57,500 nucleotides of DNA from Micractinium sp. NFX-FRZ (GCA_029339195.1 JAPTJF010000407.1:1-57500), one strand, 5' to 3'; positions 1-12,770 are shown, counted from the first letter of the stretch. Numbers and translations: made by a program. The notes: generated by a model from the sequence alone, not told the origin.

Positions 1-380
1 AAAATCGTAACCAATCCACGTCAGCACCTCTTCGCTTCACAGTATAGCTATAGCCATTTCATGGCTCGCAATGAATGCTGCCACACACAGCCCGCGCCAC
101 CGCGCACCCCTCTTCAGCGCCACGCGTCCGGCACGTACCCATGCATCCATCCCTTCCCAGACCTCACTGCCGGCAGCGCCGCCACAAAGACAACGGCGCC
201 CTCACCCATTGGTGCACAGAAAGCGGTACTCTACAGCTGCCAGCTGTCGCTGACCTCGCCCGTTGCCAAACCTGACCACCCCCTGTGCCTGCACACAGTG
301 GCCATGGCTCCACTGCCCGCACCCACCCCTCGCCAGCACAGCACAGCACAGCACAGCGCACTGCAAGCCGCTCCACTCAC

Positions 381-3300
381 CCCTTTCCAAACTTGGCCAC
401 CACCAGTGTCTCCACAAAGGCGATGGCCATGGCCAGCCAGGCGTAGGTGCCCAGCTTGGTGAAGATGTCTGAGCTGTCGCTCTCCACAAACTCATAGTAC
501 TCCTGCGCACGGGGAGGGAGGGGAGGAGGGGCAGGATGGCGGGTGAAGGAGGGACCGGCTGAGGAGATGGCTGAGGAGTCAATCTTTCCAAAAGATGTAT
601 GAGCTGCGGCTTTCCACAAACTCGTAGCACTCCCTGCACACCTAGTGACACTTGGTGGTGCATCGAGGGCAGGCAGTTGGGGGGTTGGGCCGGACACAGC
701 AGCAGCCCCCCAGAGCCCCGGCGCTGCTCAGCACAGCTCTGCGCCCGCCGCCCGCCCCTCAGTGGGCCCGGCTGCCCTGCCGCACGCCACCCCGAACCGC
801 CCCGCCCGCCCTGCTGCCCTCCTCGGCGCACCTTGATTCCGGGCAGGGCAAAGAGGAAGAGGATGGAGAGGCGGTAGGTGTTGAGCGGGTTGAGGGGCGG
901 CACCCACAGCACCGTCTTCAGGAAGAAGTGGTTGACCTCAAACAGCAGGATGATGAGCACGGGGAAGGTGCACTGCGGGGTGGATGGCAGGAGGGAGTGT
1001 GGGGGAGGGGAAGGAGGGGCGAGGGGGTCCGAAATGGTTAGTTTGAGAGCAGGATGATGACCACGGGGAAGGTGCACTGCGGGATTGGAGGGGAGGCGGA
1101 GGGGAAGGATGGTGTAAAAAAAAAACCGGGGGAAGGAGGCAGGGGAGGGGGCTCCAAAATGCTTGGTTCGAAGAGCAGGAGCAAGCTGTGACCGACAGCA
1201 TGGGCAGCAGCATGGCAACGGACAGCACGTAGTGTAGGCTGAGGGGTCGAGACGGCCCTCAAGCAAGCCCGCTGTACGTCAACCCCCACCCCCCAACAGC
1301 GCGCGCGCAAACAGATGCACCTATCGATGTATCTGTCTGTGCCTGCGACTTGCCTGCAGGCAGCGCTTGGGGCTGCTGAACACGCCCCACTCAAAGTTGT
1401 CCCAGGAGTATGGCGTGAACTGCAGCAGGCCGCGCTTGGCCTTGCCCAGCAGGCCGGGTGTCTCGCTGATGCCGCTCCAGTTGTACTGCTTCGACTTGAA
1501 GTACCGCACCGTCCACATGCCTGCACACGCAACGACGGCAGCGGATGGCAGGCGTCCCACGTTTGGGTCCTGGGGACCGGCGCAGTCTCCACCGTGCCGC
1601 GCCCTATATCCCCATCACGCATCGCAAGCCTCCCCACCTGCCAGCCTGCCTGACACCCTGTGCTGTGCGCCGACCCGCCCACCCCTACGCGCCCTCCTGC
1701 CCACCCACCTGCCCCACCCCGCCCCGACCTGTGCCATCCCTCCCTCCCGCCCCTGCCACCCACCTGTGTAGATTCCAATCGCGTTGCAGACCAGCACATC
1801 CAGCACCCAGCTGTCCCACCAGCACTCGTTGAAGTTGGGCAGCCAGTGCTGGAACGTCTTCTCGCACAGCTCAAAGGCGATGGAAATGAACCAGCTGCAT
1901 GGCACGGCGGCGGGGGGAAGAGGAGGTGTGGGAGGGGGGAGAGGGCCAGGGTGTGTGGGTGGCAGGGCAGCGCTGCCAGACATCTGCTCGCACAACTGAC
2001 AGACAGTGCACACGTGCAGGGATTAGTGGCAAGTCACAGCACAGCGCAGCACAGCGCAGCGCTCACAGCATGGTGTAGTTGCGGATGATGAGCGCCTTGC
2101 CCCACCAGCCCAGGGTGTGGGCCACAACAAATTCGTCAAACACGGTGTCGTGGATGGCCTGGGGGAAGGGAGGGAAGAGCCGCAAGAGGGGTGAAGGAGT
2201 GGTTCAGAATGGTTTCAACTTTGACGCGAGCGAGACGAGCAAATTGCCAAGCACGGTGTCGTGGATGGCCTGGGGCAGAGGCGGAGGGGAGGGAGCGGCA
2301 GGAGGTGTGAGGTAGTGGTTGACTTTGATTTCAAAAACGTCCGAGGACGGCGTGTTGAGACAGGGATTTGCCATGCACGGTGTTGGGGATGGTCGGGGGG
2401 AGAGGTGGCAAAACGGGGGGGGGGAAGCTGAGGCCCGAAGGCCATGGGGTGCACGCCGTGTGCTGGGAGCTCCAGCAGCAACGGGTCAGCCTGCACTCTG
2501 TACCAGCGCGACACAGCCTGCCGCCCAGAGCCGGTGCCTGCTGCGCCCTACCGTGCACATGCAGTCAGCCACCCTCCACCCACCTTCCAGTTGACCCCCT
2601 GCCCGGGGATCCACAGACGGCAGTCGGCACCGTATTGCCTCTCCGGCAGCTCCACCCCTAGCTCGGGGTACATGTGCTGCACAGCAGGCACAGCAGGCAT
2701 GGCAGGCGTAGCAGGGCTCATGGGCACAGCAGTGAGGGGGAGGCCCTTGCAGGGGTGAGTTGCAGGCGCATGCCTGGAAGCCTTCAGGGGCGTGCCAGCC
2801 TGGCAGGCTGCGGGCATGGTTGCACCGCTGCCTTCCGCTGCCCAGCGTGCCAGCCTGCAGGCCACGTCAGCAGCCCAGCGTGTGCACCTGCAGGCCACGT
2901 CAGCAGCCCATGTGCCCAGCACAGCAGCAGCCCAGGACCAGAGGGCGCTTCCCCTCCCCTCTTCCCTCACCCTCAGGAACTGGCGGGCGTCGTCCACGTT
3001 TTGGAAGAGCAGGTAGACCATGAGCATGAGGTAGAGCACCATGATGCCGTGCACCAGGCGCCAGAGCGCGGGGTGGGGGCGCACCATGCAGGTGCTGGGC
3101 CCCTGCACTACCGAGTAGCCTGCAGGGGTAAGGGGCAAGTGTGCGGTGGGCCAGGTAAAGAGGCGAAGGGCCAGGGCGCGCAGAGTGGCACGAGCGGCGG
3201 TACAGCCGCACAAGTGCGCGCTTAGCGCCGGCACCCTGCTGGCCGCTCAGCCCACTGCTGCCGCACCCAGAAAGACGAGCGCCATGGCCCAGATGCCGTG

Positions 3301-3668
3301 CTTGGCATTTGAGTACTCCAGGGCCGAGGCGGCGGCGGGGTCGGCGGGTCGGCGGTCTGGGCTGAAGGGGTGCGAGAAGTACACCAGCGCCAGCAGGCCT
3401 GCGACAGGAGGGCGGCGGGGGCGGGCCTCTATTGTCCGGCTGCCAGAGCCGCGCGCAGGAGAGCGGGACAGGAGGACAGCTGCCTGCGGGCAGCCGTTCG
3501 GCACCCACCAAGCACAAGGAAGGTCACGGTGTGCGGGGTGTACAGAAAGCTGGTGGCGGGATCAAGGCGATCAAACGCCTTGCCAGCGCCCTCCGAGCGC
3601 CGCCGAGACGCTTTGGACGTCATCGGCGCGCTGCCGTTCCCTCTGCTTGCTTTCGGTGTTTCTTGCAA
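381..3668 (-). CDS. PSS1: Phosphatidylserine synthase, base-exchange type (3' end unresolved)
   Basis: Base-exchange phosphatidylserine synthase of the ER membrane, which swaps the head group of an existing phospholipid for serine. Exons in order on the minus strand: 3668-3509 ([13 protein letters not shown]), 3398-~3260, ~3118-2967 (ending NVDDARQFL), ~2673-2590 ([13 protein letters not shown]), ~2159-2070 ([20 protein letters not shown]), ~1900-1767 ([15 protein letters not shown]), ~1521-1354 (WTVRYF, GLLQFTP), ~979-832 ([18 protein letters not shown]) and 502-381 (LVVAKFGKG). These blocks and their order match plant and animal PSS1 proteins, with several hydrophobic segments. The start at 3668 is the first Met in frame; Met at 3623 is an alternative. 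The exon ending at 1354 seems to use a GC donor. The last exon after KFGKG was not found and may lie beyond the left edge. It is 380 bp downstream of the decarboxylase, same strand. Four introns hold echoes of exon edges. Confidence 0.9.
591..641 (-). repeat. Echo of the PSS last-exon acceptor edge
   Basis: Closely copies 461-510, the start of the exon reading [11 protein letters not shown] plus its acceptor, with about 41 of 50 bases the same by eye. The copy lies in the preceding intron and keeps an AG in the acceptor place. Confidence 0.8.
1047..1083 (-). repeat. Echo of the PSS exon at 943-979, in a ~104-bp tandem duplication
   Basis: Nearly identical to 943-979 (acceptor plus [10 protein letters not shown] codons). 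The flanking purine-rich sequence also matches. A third, poorer remnant lies near 1155-1170, so the unit was duplicated at least twice. Confidence 0.85.
2236..2400 (-). repeat. Two graded echoes of the PSS exon edge at ~2128-2159
   Basis: The true exon starts CAG then GCCATCCACGACACCGTG. The same acceptor and 18 bases recur exactly at about 2257-2275. A poorer copy (CCATCCCCAACACCGTG) lies at about 2376-2392. Spacing is about 110-120 bp. Confidence 0.85.
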
Positions 3669-3821
3669 TGTTTACATGAGACGTGGGTGAGGTCAATGCA
3701 GGAGGGTTTGAAGCCGGATGAGCATCACACAGGGAATGGTGCCTGCCGGCGGCCACCTGGCGACAGCGACGGCTGGTGCACACACAGCACACCCAGCATA
3801 ATGCGCAGTCCTGGGTGGGCA

Positions 3822-3826
3822 TTACA
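3822..3826 (-). terminator. TGTAA poly(A) motif for GAD
   Basis: TTACA on the plus strand, 222 bp past the GAD stop codon. TGTAA is the usual green-algal polyadenylation motif. Confidence 0.5.
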
Positions 3827-4047
3827 AAAGGTGAGCCAGACACGCATGGACATGACAACAAAACATGGAGGGGAATACTATGGCAACATGTGAGCGACTC
3901 TACAACCGAGGCAACCGGTGCGAGGTGCGGGCGGGCGGCAGCAAACCGGCGGCACGCTGCACCACGGAGTGCACGCCCCCGCAACACGTGGCAGGCAAAC
4001 CAGCACTCCCTGCTTTGAGGGAGCACCAAATCCCGGATTGGACAAGC

Positions 4048-7000
4048 CTAGCAGGGGCGCACGTCCTTCTTAGTTGGGTCCCGCAGCAGCTCCCTCTTGG
4101 CGGACAGCAGCGAACTGTCCAGGCGGGACAGGCGGCGGCCAACAGCATACTGGGCCATCTGTGTTTTGTGCGGCAGGTGGAGGGGAGGGTGGCAACAACG
4201 CGCAGGGACAGCTGGTGAGCGGGTGAGGTGGCGCAAGCAGGGGGAGCGCAGCGCGGCTCAAGGCGAGGCCGGCGTTTTGCGAGGCCCGCTGGGGCACGGC
4301 GCTGTGAAAAGCGCACCCCAGGAAGGCGGGGCACACGGGACAGCGACGGGGAGCGGCGGGAGGCGCAGGCAACCTGGCGGTGGGCCCGCTTCCCGCGCCT
4401 GCCTGCTGGCCCGCCCTTGCAACCCCGCAAGCCCACGAGCCAGCTCACCCCAAGCCAGCCCGTCTCACCTTCTGCATCTGGGTTTCGTTGAAAGTGAAGT
4501 GTGTGTCCAGCCAGGCCAGGGCATCCTGGATGTCCTTCACCAGCTGCGGGGGGAGGGGAGGGGAAAGGGGAGGCAGGGAGACGGACTGATGATGAAATCC
4601 ACACACTCTTCCAAGTAAGAACGTTTCCAAGTTCGATGTTGTTTGCGGGAGGGAGGCAGGGAGGGGAGGGAGGGCGGTTACAATGAGACCCAACCAGTGA
4701 CCCCACCTGACACCCGCACACCCACACACCACTGCATCAGCCAGGACATCCTTGCACCCAGCCACTCACCACACAACTGCCAGCCATGTCAGCCGTGGCC
4801 AGGGAGATGTCATCACTTACCCGTGGCATGCCACCTGGCCTGGCACACCCCACTCAGGACAGCCTATGCAGCTCAAACGGGCCACACAGCCCACCCACTT
4901 TCCTGCCCACCCACCCACCATGTCGGTCATGGCCAGGGAGAAGTCCTCGCGGATGGTCACCCGCATCAGCTTGACGTGGCCGGCATTGTCGGGCATGGAG
5001 TAGGCTGCATGGCAGGCAGGCGGGCAAAGGGAAGGGGGCGGGCAGGCGGGCGGCTTTGCATTGCATGCAGAGCGTGCGGATGCACACTCATCGGCGAGCA
5101 GTCCTCTTGCCCCTGCCCTGCGTGCCCCCAACACACACGCAGCCTCCTGGTGTGTTACAGTCACCCCGCATAGTAGGCCCTTGTGGCCCCCAACACACAC
5201 GCAGCGGCCAGGATGCCACACACACACACACACACACACAGGTCCTTCAAGTGAGTGTCCGGCCTCCTTGCCCCTCACCCGGCAGCACCCAGCCGCGCAT
5301 GCGCAGGCGGTCGGCCAGCGCAAACTCGTCGTACAGCCGGCGGTGCTCCTGGCCTGCCACAGGAAACACAAAACGGGTAGGGGCAGGTTGTGAGGGGAGG
5401 GGGCATGCGTGGCCGGGGGCAGCTTGGGCCAGCTCAGTGGCACAGCCAGTGCTGCTGTTTGTGCAGCAGAAGGGCATGGACAGGAGCAGTCTGAAGTGCT
5501 GCTGTTGTGTGAGCCCAGAATCTGCAGAGGTTGTTGGTCAGGCCCCACGGGTGAGAGGCGCCAACGAGGGCGCCAATTCGCTACGGGCCCAGTCAATTCG
5601 TACGGTCCCCATGTAAGGAAGAGATGCCAATTCGTCACTGGGCCCAGATGCTACACCCCATCCAGCCCGTGTCACCCTCACCGTCGGAGCCGAGCACCTT
5701 CTTGAGGCGGAAGGCCACCACAGGCACACCCACGTCCTGGGAGAGCACGTCAAAGTGGCCTGAACAAACAAGGAGGGGGTAAGGGACATTTGAGAGGAGG
5801 TGGGAGGGAGGTGGTGGGTGGGGTGAGGAGGGGGTGAAGACAGATCAAAGGCCACAGCGGCGTGCGCGTCGTCTTTCAACAGAAGTGGCCGAATTGGCCG
5901 GGAGGAGGAGGCGCATGAACGAGCCCGGCTGAGCAGCGGAACCATAAGGGGCGTGAACCCCCATCAAACGTCCGCTTGGCCCCAACCCACTGCCAGCCGT
6001 GCTCCAACCCCTCCCTGACCCACTCCACCAGCCTCCTCGCCGCCTGCTCCTGGGCCCCTCTGCCAGCAGCACTTGCTCTGCGTCTGTTGTGTTGACTCAG
6101 CCCACCTGTCTTGTTGATGGCGTTGGTCAGCCGCTTGCGGATGATGTCCAGGTTGACCATGATCTTGCGGTAGCCGCCCCAGCCCAGGCGCAGGAACTGC
6201 CGGCGAGCGAGGGGGGGAGCAGGCAGGCAGGGGAGAGAGGGAGGGTGGGGAGGGAGAGTGGAGGGGACGGAGTGCGGCGGCAGGGGAGAGGAGGGCAGGG
6301 CCAGCCCAGCCCGCCCACCCACGCCCAGCCCAGCCAGCCCAGTTTCAGCAAGACGTGTGGACATGGGAAGGTGGGGACAGGAGCACATGCAGGGTGCCTG
6401 CCTGGTAGTACTGTGCGATGATGTTGGAGGCCCCCTTGCTGAAGTTCAGGGTGATGGAGCGCTCCAGGGTGCCCAGGTAGTTCTCCCTGCACCCAGTCAG
6501 CCGGGGTGGGGGGCCCAGGCAGGGGGTGGGACGGTCGCAGGGCACAGGGGGGGCAGAGGAGTGACCAGGTTGGGGCAAGAGCCAAAGCAAGGGCATGTGT
6601 CGGGCAGGGGCTGCGCAACCCAGGCGGGGCACGCCACGCGCCACACTCTGTGCACATGGCGCATGCTGTGCATGCTGCGCAGCACGCCAGCAGGGCTTCA
6701 TTTTGACGCACCAGAAGATCATGGGCTCTGCAAGCGTGCGGGCAGGCAGGGCAAGGGGCCAAGCAAAAAGAAAGGCCCAGGTCAGCAGGCAGCAGTCGGG
6801 GACTTGAACCGGGGCGGAATGATCATTCGCAAAGGCATGCTTCAGTCAACCTTGCATGGTCCCTGCCCCCGCCCAGCAGCGCTGGCCTATGCACCCTTGC
6901 AAGCGCTCACCGGGCAGGTGATCGGCGTCCCGCCAGATGACCCAGCCCAGGCCGGGGTACACCAGCCCATACTTGTGCCCTGCACGCAAGCGGGGCGGAG

Positions 7001-10000
7001 TTGATTACACGAACTACACCACACATAGTACCTCGATGACAAGCTGGGGCGCGCCAGGCTGTACGTGTGGCCTGCAGGGGGTGTTGAGTTCAAGGTTCGC
7101 AGCTCGCGTTCCCGTTCAACTGCCCTGCCAGGCTCTCATTAGCCCCCTTAAACGCCCGTCTGCCAAGCGATCGGCCCGCCAACCCAGTCGGTCAATGGGC
7201 CGACTCTCACCCGAGGCGTTGATGGAGGTCACGTTCTTCAGGCGGAAGTCCCAGGCCAGGTCCGGGTACTGCATGCAGCAGGCGTGGGGCAGGGGAGGTG
7301 GTAAGTGTGCAACAAGGGGGGTAGGGTTTGGGCACGGCATCATGGGCCAGGGTGCAGGGCCAGAGAGGAGGAAAGTGGTGGGAGCCGGGGGGGGCAGGAG
7401 CGGCAGGCAGGCAGCAGGCGCAGCTCGACTTTCGCAGCCAGGCGGCATTTGATGGCAACAGCAGGAGTCCCAATCAACGCGGCTACGAGGGTTATGCGAA
7501 GGGTCATCATTTGTGATGCTAGCGTTACTATCACGAGGCTCACCAGGAAGGGGGCCACAAAGGCGCCAGAGGCGCCGTCCACGTGCTGCGGCGCAGGGGG
7601 AGGGCGGCAGGCGGAGCAGCAGCGGCAGTGGGAACAGGTGGGGGTTGAGAGGCATGGGCGAGCAGTGTGCTGCAGAGCTGCCACCCTTGACCGCAGCTGA
7701 TGCCTCTGAATGCTCTGCCTTGCAACATCCGCGCCTGCCCTGCGGCTCCTGCCCGCATGTCAGCTGCTCCAAGCCAATAGCGAGCGAGGGCGGCAGGGGA
7801 GGGGGTCTATCCAAGCAAGCGGCTGCCCTGTACCGTGCACCCACAATGCTGACGTCCCAGTCGTTCTTCTCGTTCAGCTCTGCAGAGGATGAGTGGCGCA
7901 CAGTAATGCGTGCTTTGGCGAGCAAGAAGGGGTTGAAGGGGCACCCCACTTTACGGTGCACACAAGGCGGGCATGGCCAGCGGCACATGTGTTGGCATCA
8001 CATGCATGCTGTGCTGTGCTGTGCTGCATTGCAGGCTAGCACCACTCATGCCGCTTGCCCTCGCCCACCTGAGCACAGTGCGTCCATCGCGGCCACGTCC
8101 TCAAACTCTCTACAGTCACGAAAATGCATGGCATGGCGCGAGGAATCTTACAAGGAACAACATGGCACGCAGCAGCACAGCGGGACAGGAGGATGTCCTG
8201 CCATCACGCCAGCCAGCTGTGCGCAAGTCTACAGACACAAGACAGGGGTGGGCAGTGGCAGGGCGCGCATGCCCCCACGCCTGCACGCACACCCCCCTCG
8301 CGCATGCACGCATGCCCACCCACCCACCCGTTGTAGGTCGAGCCAAACACCGCGGCGATGCCTGCAGCAAACCCCGGTGGCAGCACGGGTGCTGGGCAGT
8401 CAGCGTGGTGGTGCCGATATGGCTTGGTGCAGCACGAGCCGAGCCGCGTGCCGCGCCTGCACGCCCGCCAACGTCCCTTGCCCGGTCACAACCCGGCCTC
8501 ACCCACCTCCTCTAATCTAGCCCCTCAAAACGGCCTGCCCACTCCACCCCTCCCTTTCTTGCTTCCCCACCATTCCCATTGCTCAGGGTCCGCACCCCCC
8601 CACCCCCGTCCACACTGCCCCTCCCTCCCGCCCGCCCACCAATGGTGTGCTCGTCAATCATCGGGCGCATGAGGTCGGGCGTGGACACGTACCGCCCCTC
8701 CTCCACGGGCACATACCGCTCCTCCACGTCAAAGTAGCGGCAGAACTTCTGCCAGCACACGTGCACTGCACCACAGAACATGTGGAGAGGCAAGGCAGCG
8801 GGAAGGGGTGTGCGCTTGTTCACGTGCAATCAGCGGCAGGCATTCTGCCAGCACAGCATAGTGTCTCTGCCTTGGAAGAGGGGTGATGCATGCACGGCGC
8901 CACCGCTGCCAACGCATGTGCAAACCAAACAGGTGCCAGGGGCAGCGGCATAGTCGCACCAAGGTTCAACCTAAAGGTACGCGGCATGCACTCGGCAACG
9001 CCCTCCCGCCTCCCTGCGCCACCCTGCGCTCCTCGCCCGCCCACACACCGCGGGCCCCCCCACCCTCCCCCATTGCGTGCCCCTCACCCTGCGCTCCCAT
9101 CACCAGGTTCGGCTTGGCGGTGCTCAGCCCCTTCTTCTCACGGAACGCCTGCCACTTCTTCTTCAGGCTCAGGGCTGCACGCATGTGGAACGGTGGATGT
9201 GGTACTCAACGCACATCAATACAATGCAGCCCAGCGCAGCACACCCCCATGCTGCACAGGGACGCAGCGCAGCACCGCAAAGCGTGGCACAGCGCAGCAC
9301 AGCACGCGCAGCGCACCTCACAGCATGATGGACTCTGGAGAGCCGCAGCACAGCACAGCACAGCGCAGCACAGCACAGCGCAGCACAGCACAGCACAGTA
9401 CAGCGCACCTCCCAGCATGATGGCCTCTGAGGAGCCGATGCATGCGGTGCCCACGGGGTCGCCGGGGGTGCCGTCGTCGGGCACGGCGGGGGAGTGCCAC
9501 AGCTTGGCCAGCATGCTCACACACCTAGATTCACAGGAAGAGTTTGTGTGGAGGGTGGGTCAGGCACGGGCAGGGGCACAGGGCAGGCGCAGGGTGTGGG
9601 GCATGCAGGGAGGGGCACGTGGTGAGGCTTGGCTCTTGCAAGTGCACCGCCACGCCCCTCTCCACACCACGCATGCACCAACCCTGCATGCCCCTGCCCC
9701 TGCCCCCCCTGCCCCCTGCCTCCCTGCCTCGCAGCCTCCCAGCCTTCCCTCCCCCTCACCTGTTGTGGATCTCAGTGGAGCTGGGATACTCATCAGTGTC
9801 CACGTAATTCACGTTCATCGACTCGGCAATCAGCTTCTCCGCCTCCGGCTCCATCCAGGTGGTCACAAAGGAGGCCAGGTTGAGTGCGGGGGTGGCGTCC
9901 AGCTGCAGGGGGGTGGGGGGGAGGCGGGCGGGCACCAGGTGGGAGGCTGCGGCGGGCATAATGGGTGGCACACCCTGCACATGCCCCACACCCTGCCACG

Positions 10001-11384
10001 CCACGCAGTGCGCACACACTTGCTGCTTCTCGCCGGGAGGTGAGTGCAGAAAGTCGCCCCGCTCCTCTCAGCTCTCCTCACCTCGCGCAGGTCACTGATC
10101 AGCTGGCACACCGTCCCATACAGCACATCTAACGCGCCCCTGCCCCCTGGGGTCATCACAAAGGCCCCCCCTGTCCCACCACGTGCAGCAGGCCTCACTG
10201 CTTGCAGCTAGTTACAGTTGTAGTTGGCAGGGCATCAAGTGCAGCGCGTCCCCAGCGGTGGCACCCCTCCCTTTCTCCGTCTCTCGGCCGCATCTGGGCC
10301 TGGCCTCCCCGACTCTCTCCACTCAAGGTAAGACTTGCAGGTAAGTTTACTCTGCAATCTACCAGTTTATGCACGAGCCCCCCCGCCCGGTCCCTCATCA
10401 CCTCCCACCTTGCGCAGATCCTTGATCAGCTGGTACACCACGTGTGACGGGGCGCCGTTCTCGGGCATGCTGCGCGAACGTCAAGGGGCAGGGCCAGGGG
10501 GGGCCGGTGCCATCAGGTTTGGGAGGAAGCACAGGCCAGAGCTGGGCGTGGGGGCGGAAGCAGGCGTATGTTCACGCAGGCGCCACCAGCAAGCGCTGGC
10601 TGGCAGGCAGGGGGAGCAGTACCCCGGAGCGCAACCTGTCGGCAGGGCCTTGGCGGGTCCAGCTGGCGCACGCCACAGGCCAGCAGGGCGAGCCCCGCAT
10701 GCTGGGCCTGCTGGGCCGCAGTAGGTCTCGCTGCAATTTTGCGCTGCCACTTCCTACCTCCCGAGGTGGGGCAGCTGCTCCACCTGCTGGGCCCGCTGGG
10801 CCTGCTGGCCTGCTCGGCCTGCTGTGCCACCTGACCTCACCTGTACTTGGAGATGGCCACGCTGCCCATGTAGCGGGACGCGAAAGCCGAGTCCAGGAAG
10901 TCCACATCATAGTCCGGGTCGGCCATGTCGGGGGTCAGCGTGGGCGTGCGCTCCGCCCTTAGGCCGCCCACCATGCTGCTGGAGCTGTGGCTGTGGCCCA
11001 AGGTGCCGCTCGTGCCAGCGCCAGCGCCGTCTGCAGGGCCTGGGGCGCCAGCGCCCGTGGTGGCTGCTGCCTGCAGGGCGACAGCGGGGGTGTGCTCGCC
11101 ACGGGGTGTTGTGCGGTGTGGGAGAGGGCCGGAGAGGCGGGCGGGTGGGGGGAGCGGGTGCAACCGTGCGGCGGCGGGCTTGGCAGGGCTAGCGCCGGGT
11201 ACTTCCGCGTATGCAGGCAGGCAGGCAGGCAGGCGGGCAGGCAGGCGGGACCCTCTGGCAGCACGCAGGGCTTGGGGTCACCTTGTTCAATGTTCCGCTG
11301 AGGTGCCCGCCGTGCAGCAGGGACCCCACCCCTTTCTCCATCTTGTGCACCTCATCCTTGATGTCCTTGATCAGATGAGACATG
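4048..11384 (-). CDS. GAD: Glutamate decarboxylase (PLP-dependent)
   Basis: Converts L-glutamate to GABA and CO2 using pyridoxal phosphate, normally in the cytosol. The exon pieces read as a full GAD: N-terminus [172 protein letters not shown] (the Lys is the expected Schiff-base residue), [34 protein letters not shown], and [15 protein letters not shown]. About 18-20 exons over 7.3 kb make this the most intron-rich gene here. The C-terminal tail is basic ([18 protein letters not shown]) but has no Trp, so the calmodulin-binding module of land-plant GADs is not evident. A TGTAA motif lies 222 bp past the stop. One exon near 10.4 kb has a degenerate second copy at 10.1 kb. Confidence 0.93.
5216..5241. 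repeat. CA microsatellite in a GAD intron
   Basis: About 13 CA units in an intron, next to other CACACG-rich sequence. Confidence 0.9.
8826..8858 (-). repeat. Echo of a GAD exon acceptor edge
   Basis: Imperfect copy of 8733-8767 (codons of WQKFCRYF and the acceptor), placed about 93 bp away in the upstream intron. Confidence 0.65.
9222..9410. repeat. CACAG/GCACAG minisatellite with an exon-edge echo in a GAD intron
   Basis: Many copies of CAGCACAG and CAGCGCAG. At 9309-9345 lies a copy of the true exon donor edge found at 9405-9440 (codons of SSEAIMLGG plus GGTGCG). The satellite seems to have grown between the true edge and its echo. Confidence 0.8.
10080..10145 (-). repeat. Degenerate second copy of a GAD exon
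   Basis: Reads [15 protein letters not shown] then GTGAGG. It parallels the true exon at ~10406-10458 ([13 protein letters not shown] then GTGGGA). It has a donor and a possible acceptor (GGGGGCAG). Confidence 0.7.
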
Positions 11385-12770
11385 GCTGCCTGTCTGGCTG
11401 GCTGCCTGTCTGGCTGGCCGGTTGCCTGCCGCCGGGCGGTTCCCTGCGGCGGCGGCAGGGGTCCTAACTTTGGTACACACCCACACAAGGGTCCACCTCG
11501 CGGCCGGCGAAGTACCTCCACCTTATCCCGCAAGGCATGCACAGGTGGGCTGGACCCCTGCGCCGCCCGCTGGCTCTCAAGGTCCCCGATCCGAAGCTCC
11601 GAAGCCCCCGATTCCCGATCCGAAGCCGATCCGAAGCGCCTCGCCTGTGAACACTCCAAGAAGCAGAACTTCGGCAGATCAGTGGCCCCAGTACCAGAAT
11701 TTGCTGCGAGATTGCGCTCGCAACCAAGCTGCCGCGACCCAACCTGGGTGCCGCCGGCGCCAGCTGGGCGGTTCGCGGAGTTGCTGAGCCTTTTGTGCTG
11801 GGGGCTCGCTGGTGGGCAGCACGTCAGTGGTATGATGAGCAGTGACACAGTGCCATACTCGCCATCTGTCTGCTTGTGCTGCAAATAGCTTGTGCATACA
11901 CCTAGCCCTTGCCGCCAGACCCCTCTCATACAGCCCAGCTGGCCGTGCTTCCTATTGCGGCGCTGGAAGAGAGCCTTTGCGGGTATGGTCCTGCGAACTC
12001 CACGCCAGATGCAGGCATTCTCTTCCTGCCAGATCTGTATTCACCAAGGCACCAAGGTCCACCCCTGGACAAGCAGGGTTGCAGGCACCGAGGCCTCTCT
12101 GCTCCTGCATTGCCCTCTGTCCGCTTGCCGTGTAGCTTCGGTATGCGACCCGAAGGAGCTTGCACGCCTGCCCAAGGTGCCACCTGCGCTCTGAATGCAC
12201 ACGCAAAGGTGTGCGGTGGCTGCCTGAGCGGCAGTAAGACGCAACAGCTGCAAAAGAACTGGTGGCGGCAGATGCTACCGATGCAATGCAGTGCGGGGTG
12301 GCGGCAGCGGCGGCGCGTGGCAGCACCCGGACCTGCTCTGCACCCCTCCTAGGGTTGTTCCTCCGATGTGCACGCGCATCTGCATTGCTCTGCACGTGCC
12401 CTGAATTCGGCGGGCAGTACCGACGAAGCAGGGCAGATCACGGGCTCGCGGGGGAAGACAACCCTCCACTTTGCGAAGGTGCAAGTTGTCCTCTCGGAGG
12501 GCCAATGTGGTTGATGCAAAGCTCAAAGTTGGCCGCAAGCTAGGTTGGCGACACATACTGTGCACAAAAGGCCACCTGTGCGCCTGTCCCAGCCAGTACC
12601 TGCCGCGCCTTGCCATCGCGGCTGCCAAGACGCGCTGCATCCATCGGAGAGAGGGGCAAGCGACGGCCCGGCGCCACAGGCCGCCTCCAACAACCCTCCT
12701 CACCGCCGCTCGGCACGGCGCGCGGCTAGGTGACGCACCGCGCCCGGTACATTCTGGCAGTTGCCTTAGC
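11385..12770. promoter_or_regulatory. Divergent intergenic region between GAD and the GLR channel
   Basis: About 1.4 kb with no supportable exon, holding both promoters and leaders. Around 11580-11640 there is a cluster of short direct repeats built on GATCCGAAGC and CCGAAGCC. Long open frames cross the region on both strands but have no family features and fit GC-rich chance frames. No clear TATA box was seen. Confidence 0.55.

Noticed and set aside
1185..1240. Hydrophobic stretch [14 protein letters not shown] as an extra PSS exon
   Set aside because: PSS needs only one helix here, already supplied by [17 protein letters not shown]; the stretch is best read as intron, though I cannot exclude it.
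202..1266. 354-residue minus-strand frame as one exon
   Set aside because: Only parts match the PSS family; the rest is intron read through by chance, including echo copies.
6790..6850. Minus-strand string GGTTCAAGTCCC resembling a tRNA T-arm
   Set aside because: The T stem does not pair fully and I could not find D or anticodon arms or an acceptor partner; it lies in a GAD intron.
9222..9410. CAGCACAG repeat as a coding region
   Set aside because: Open in several frames because it is a short repeat; it separates two GAD exon edges and has no family match.
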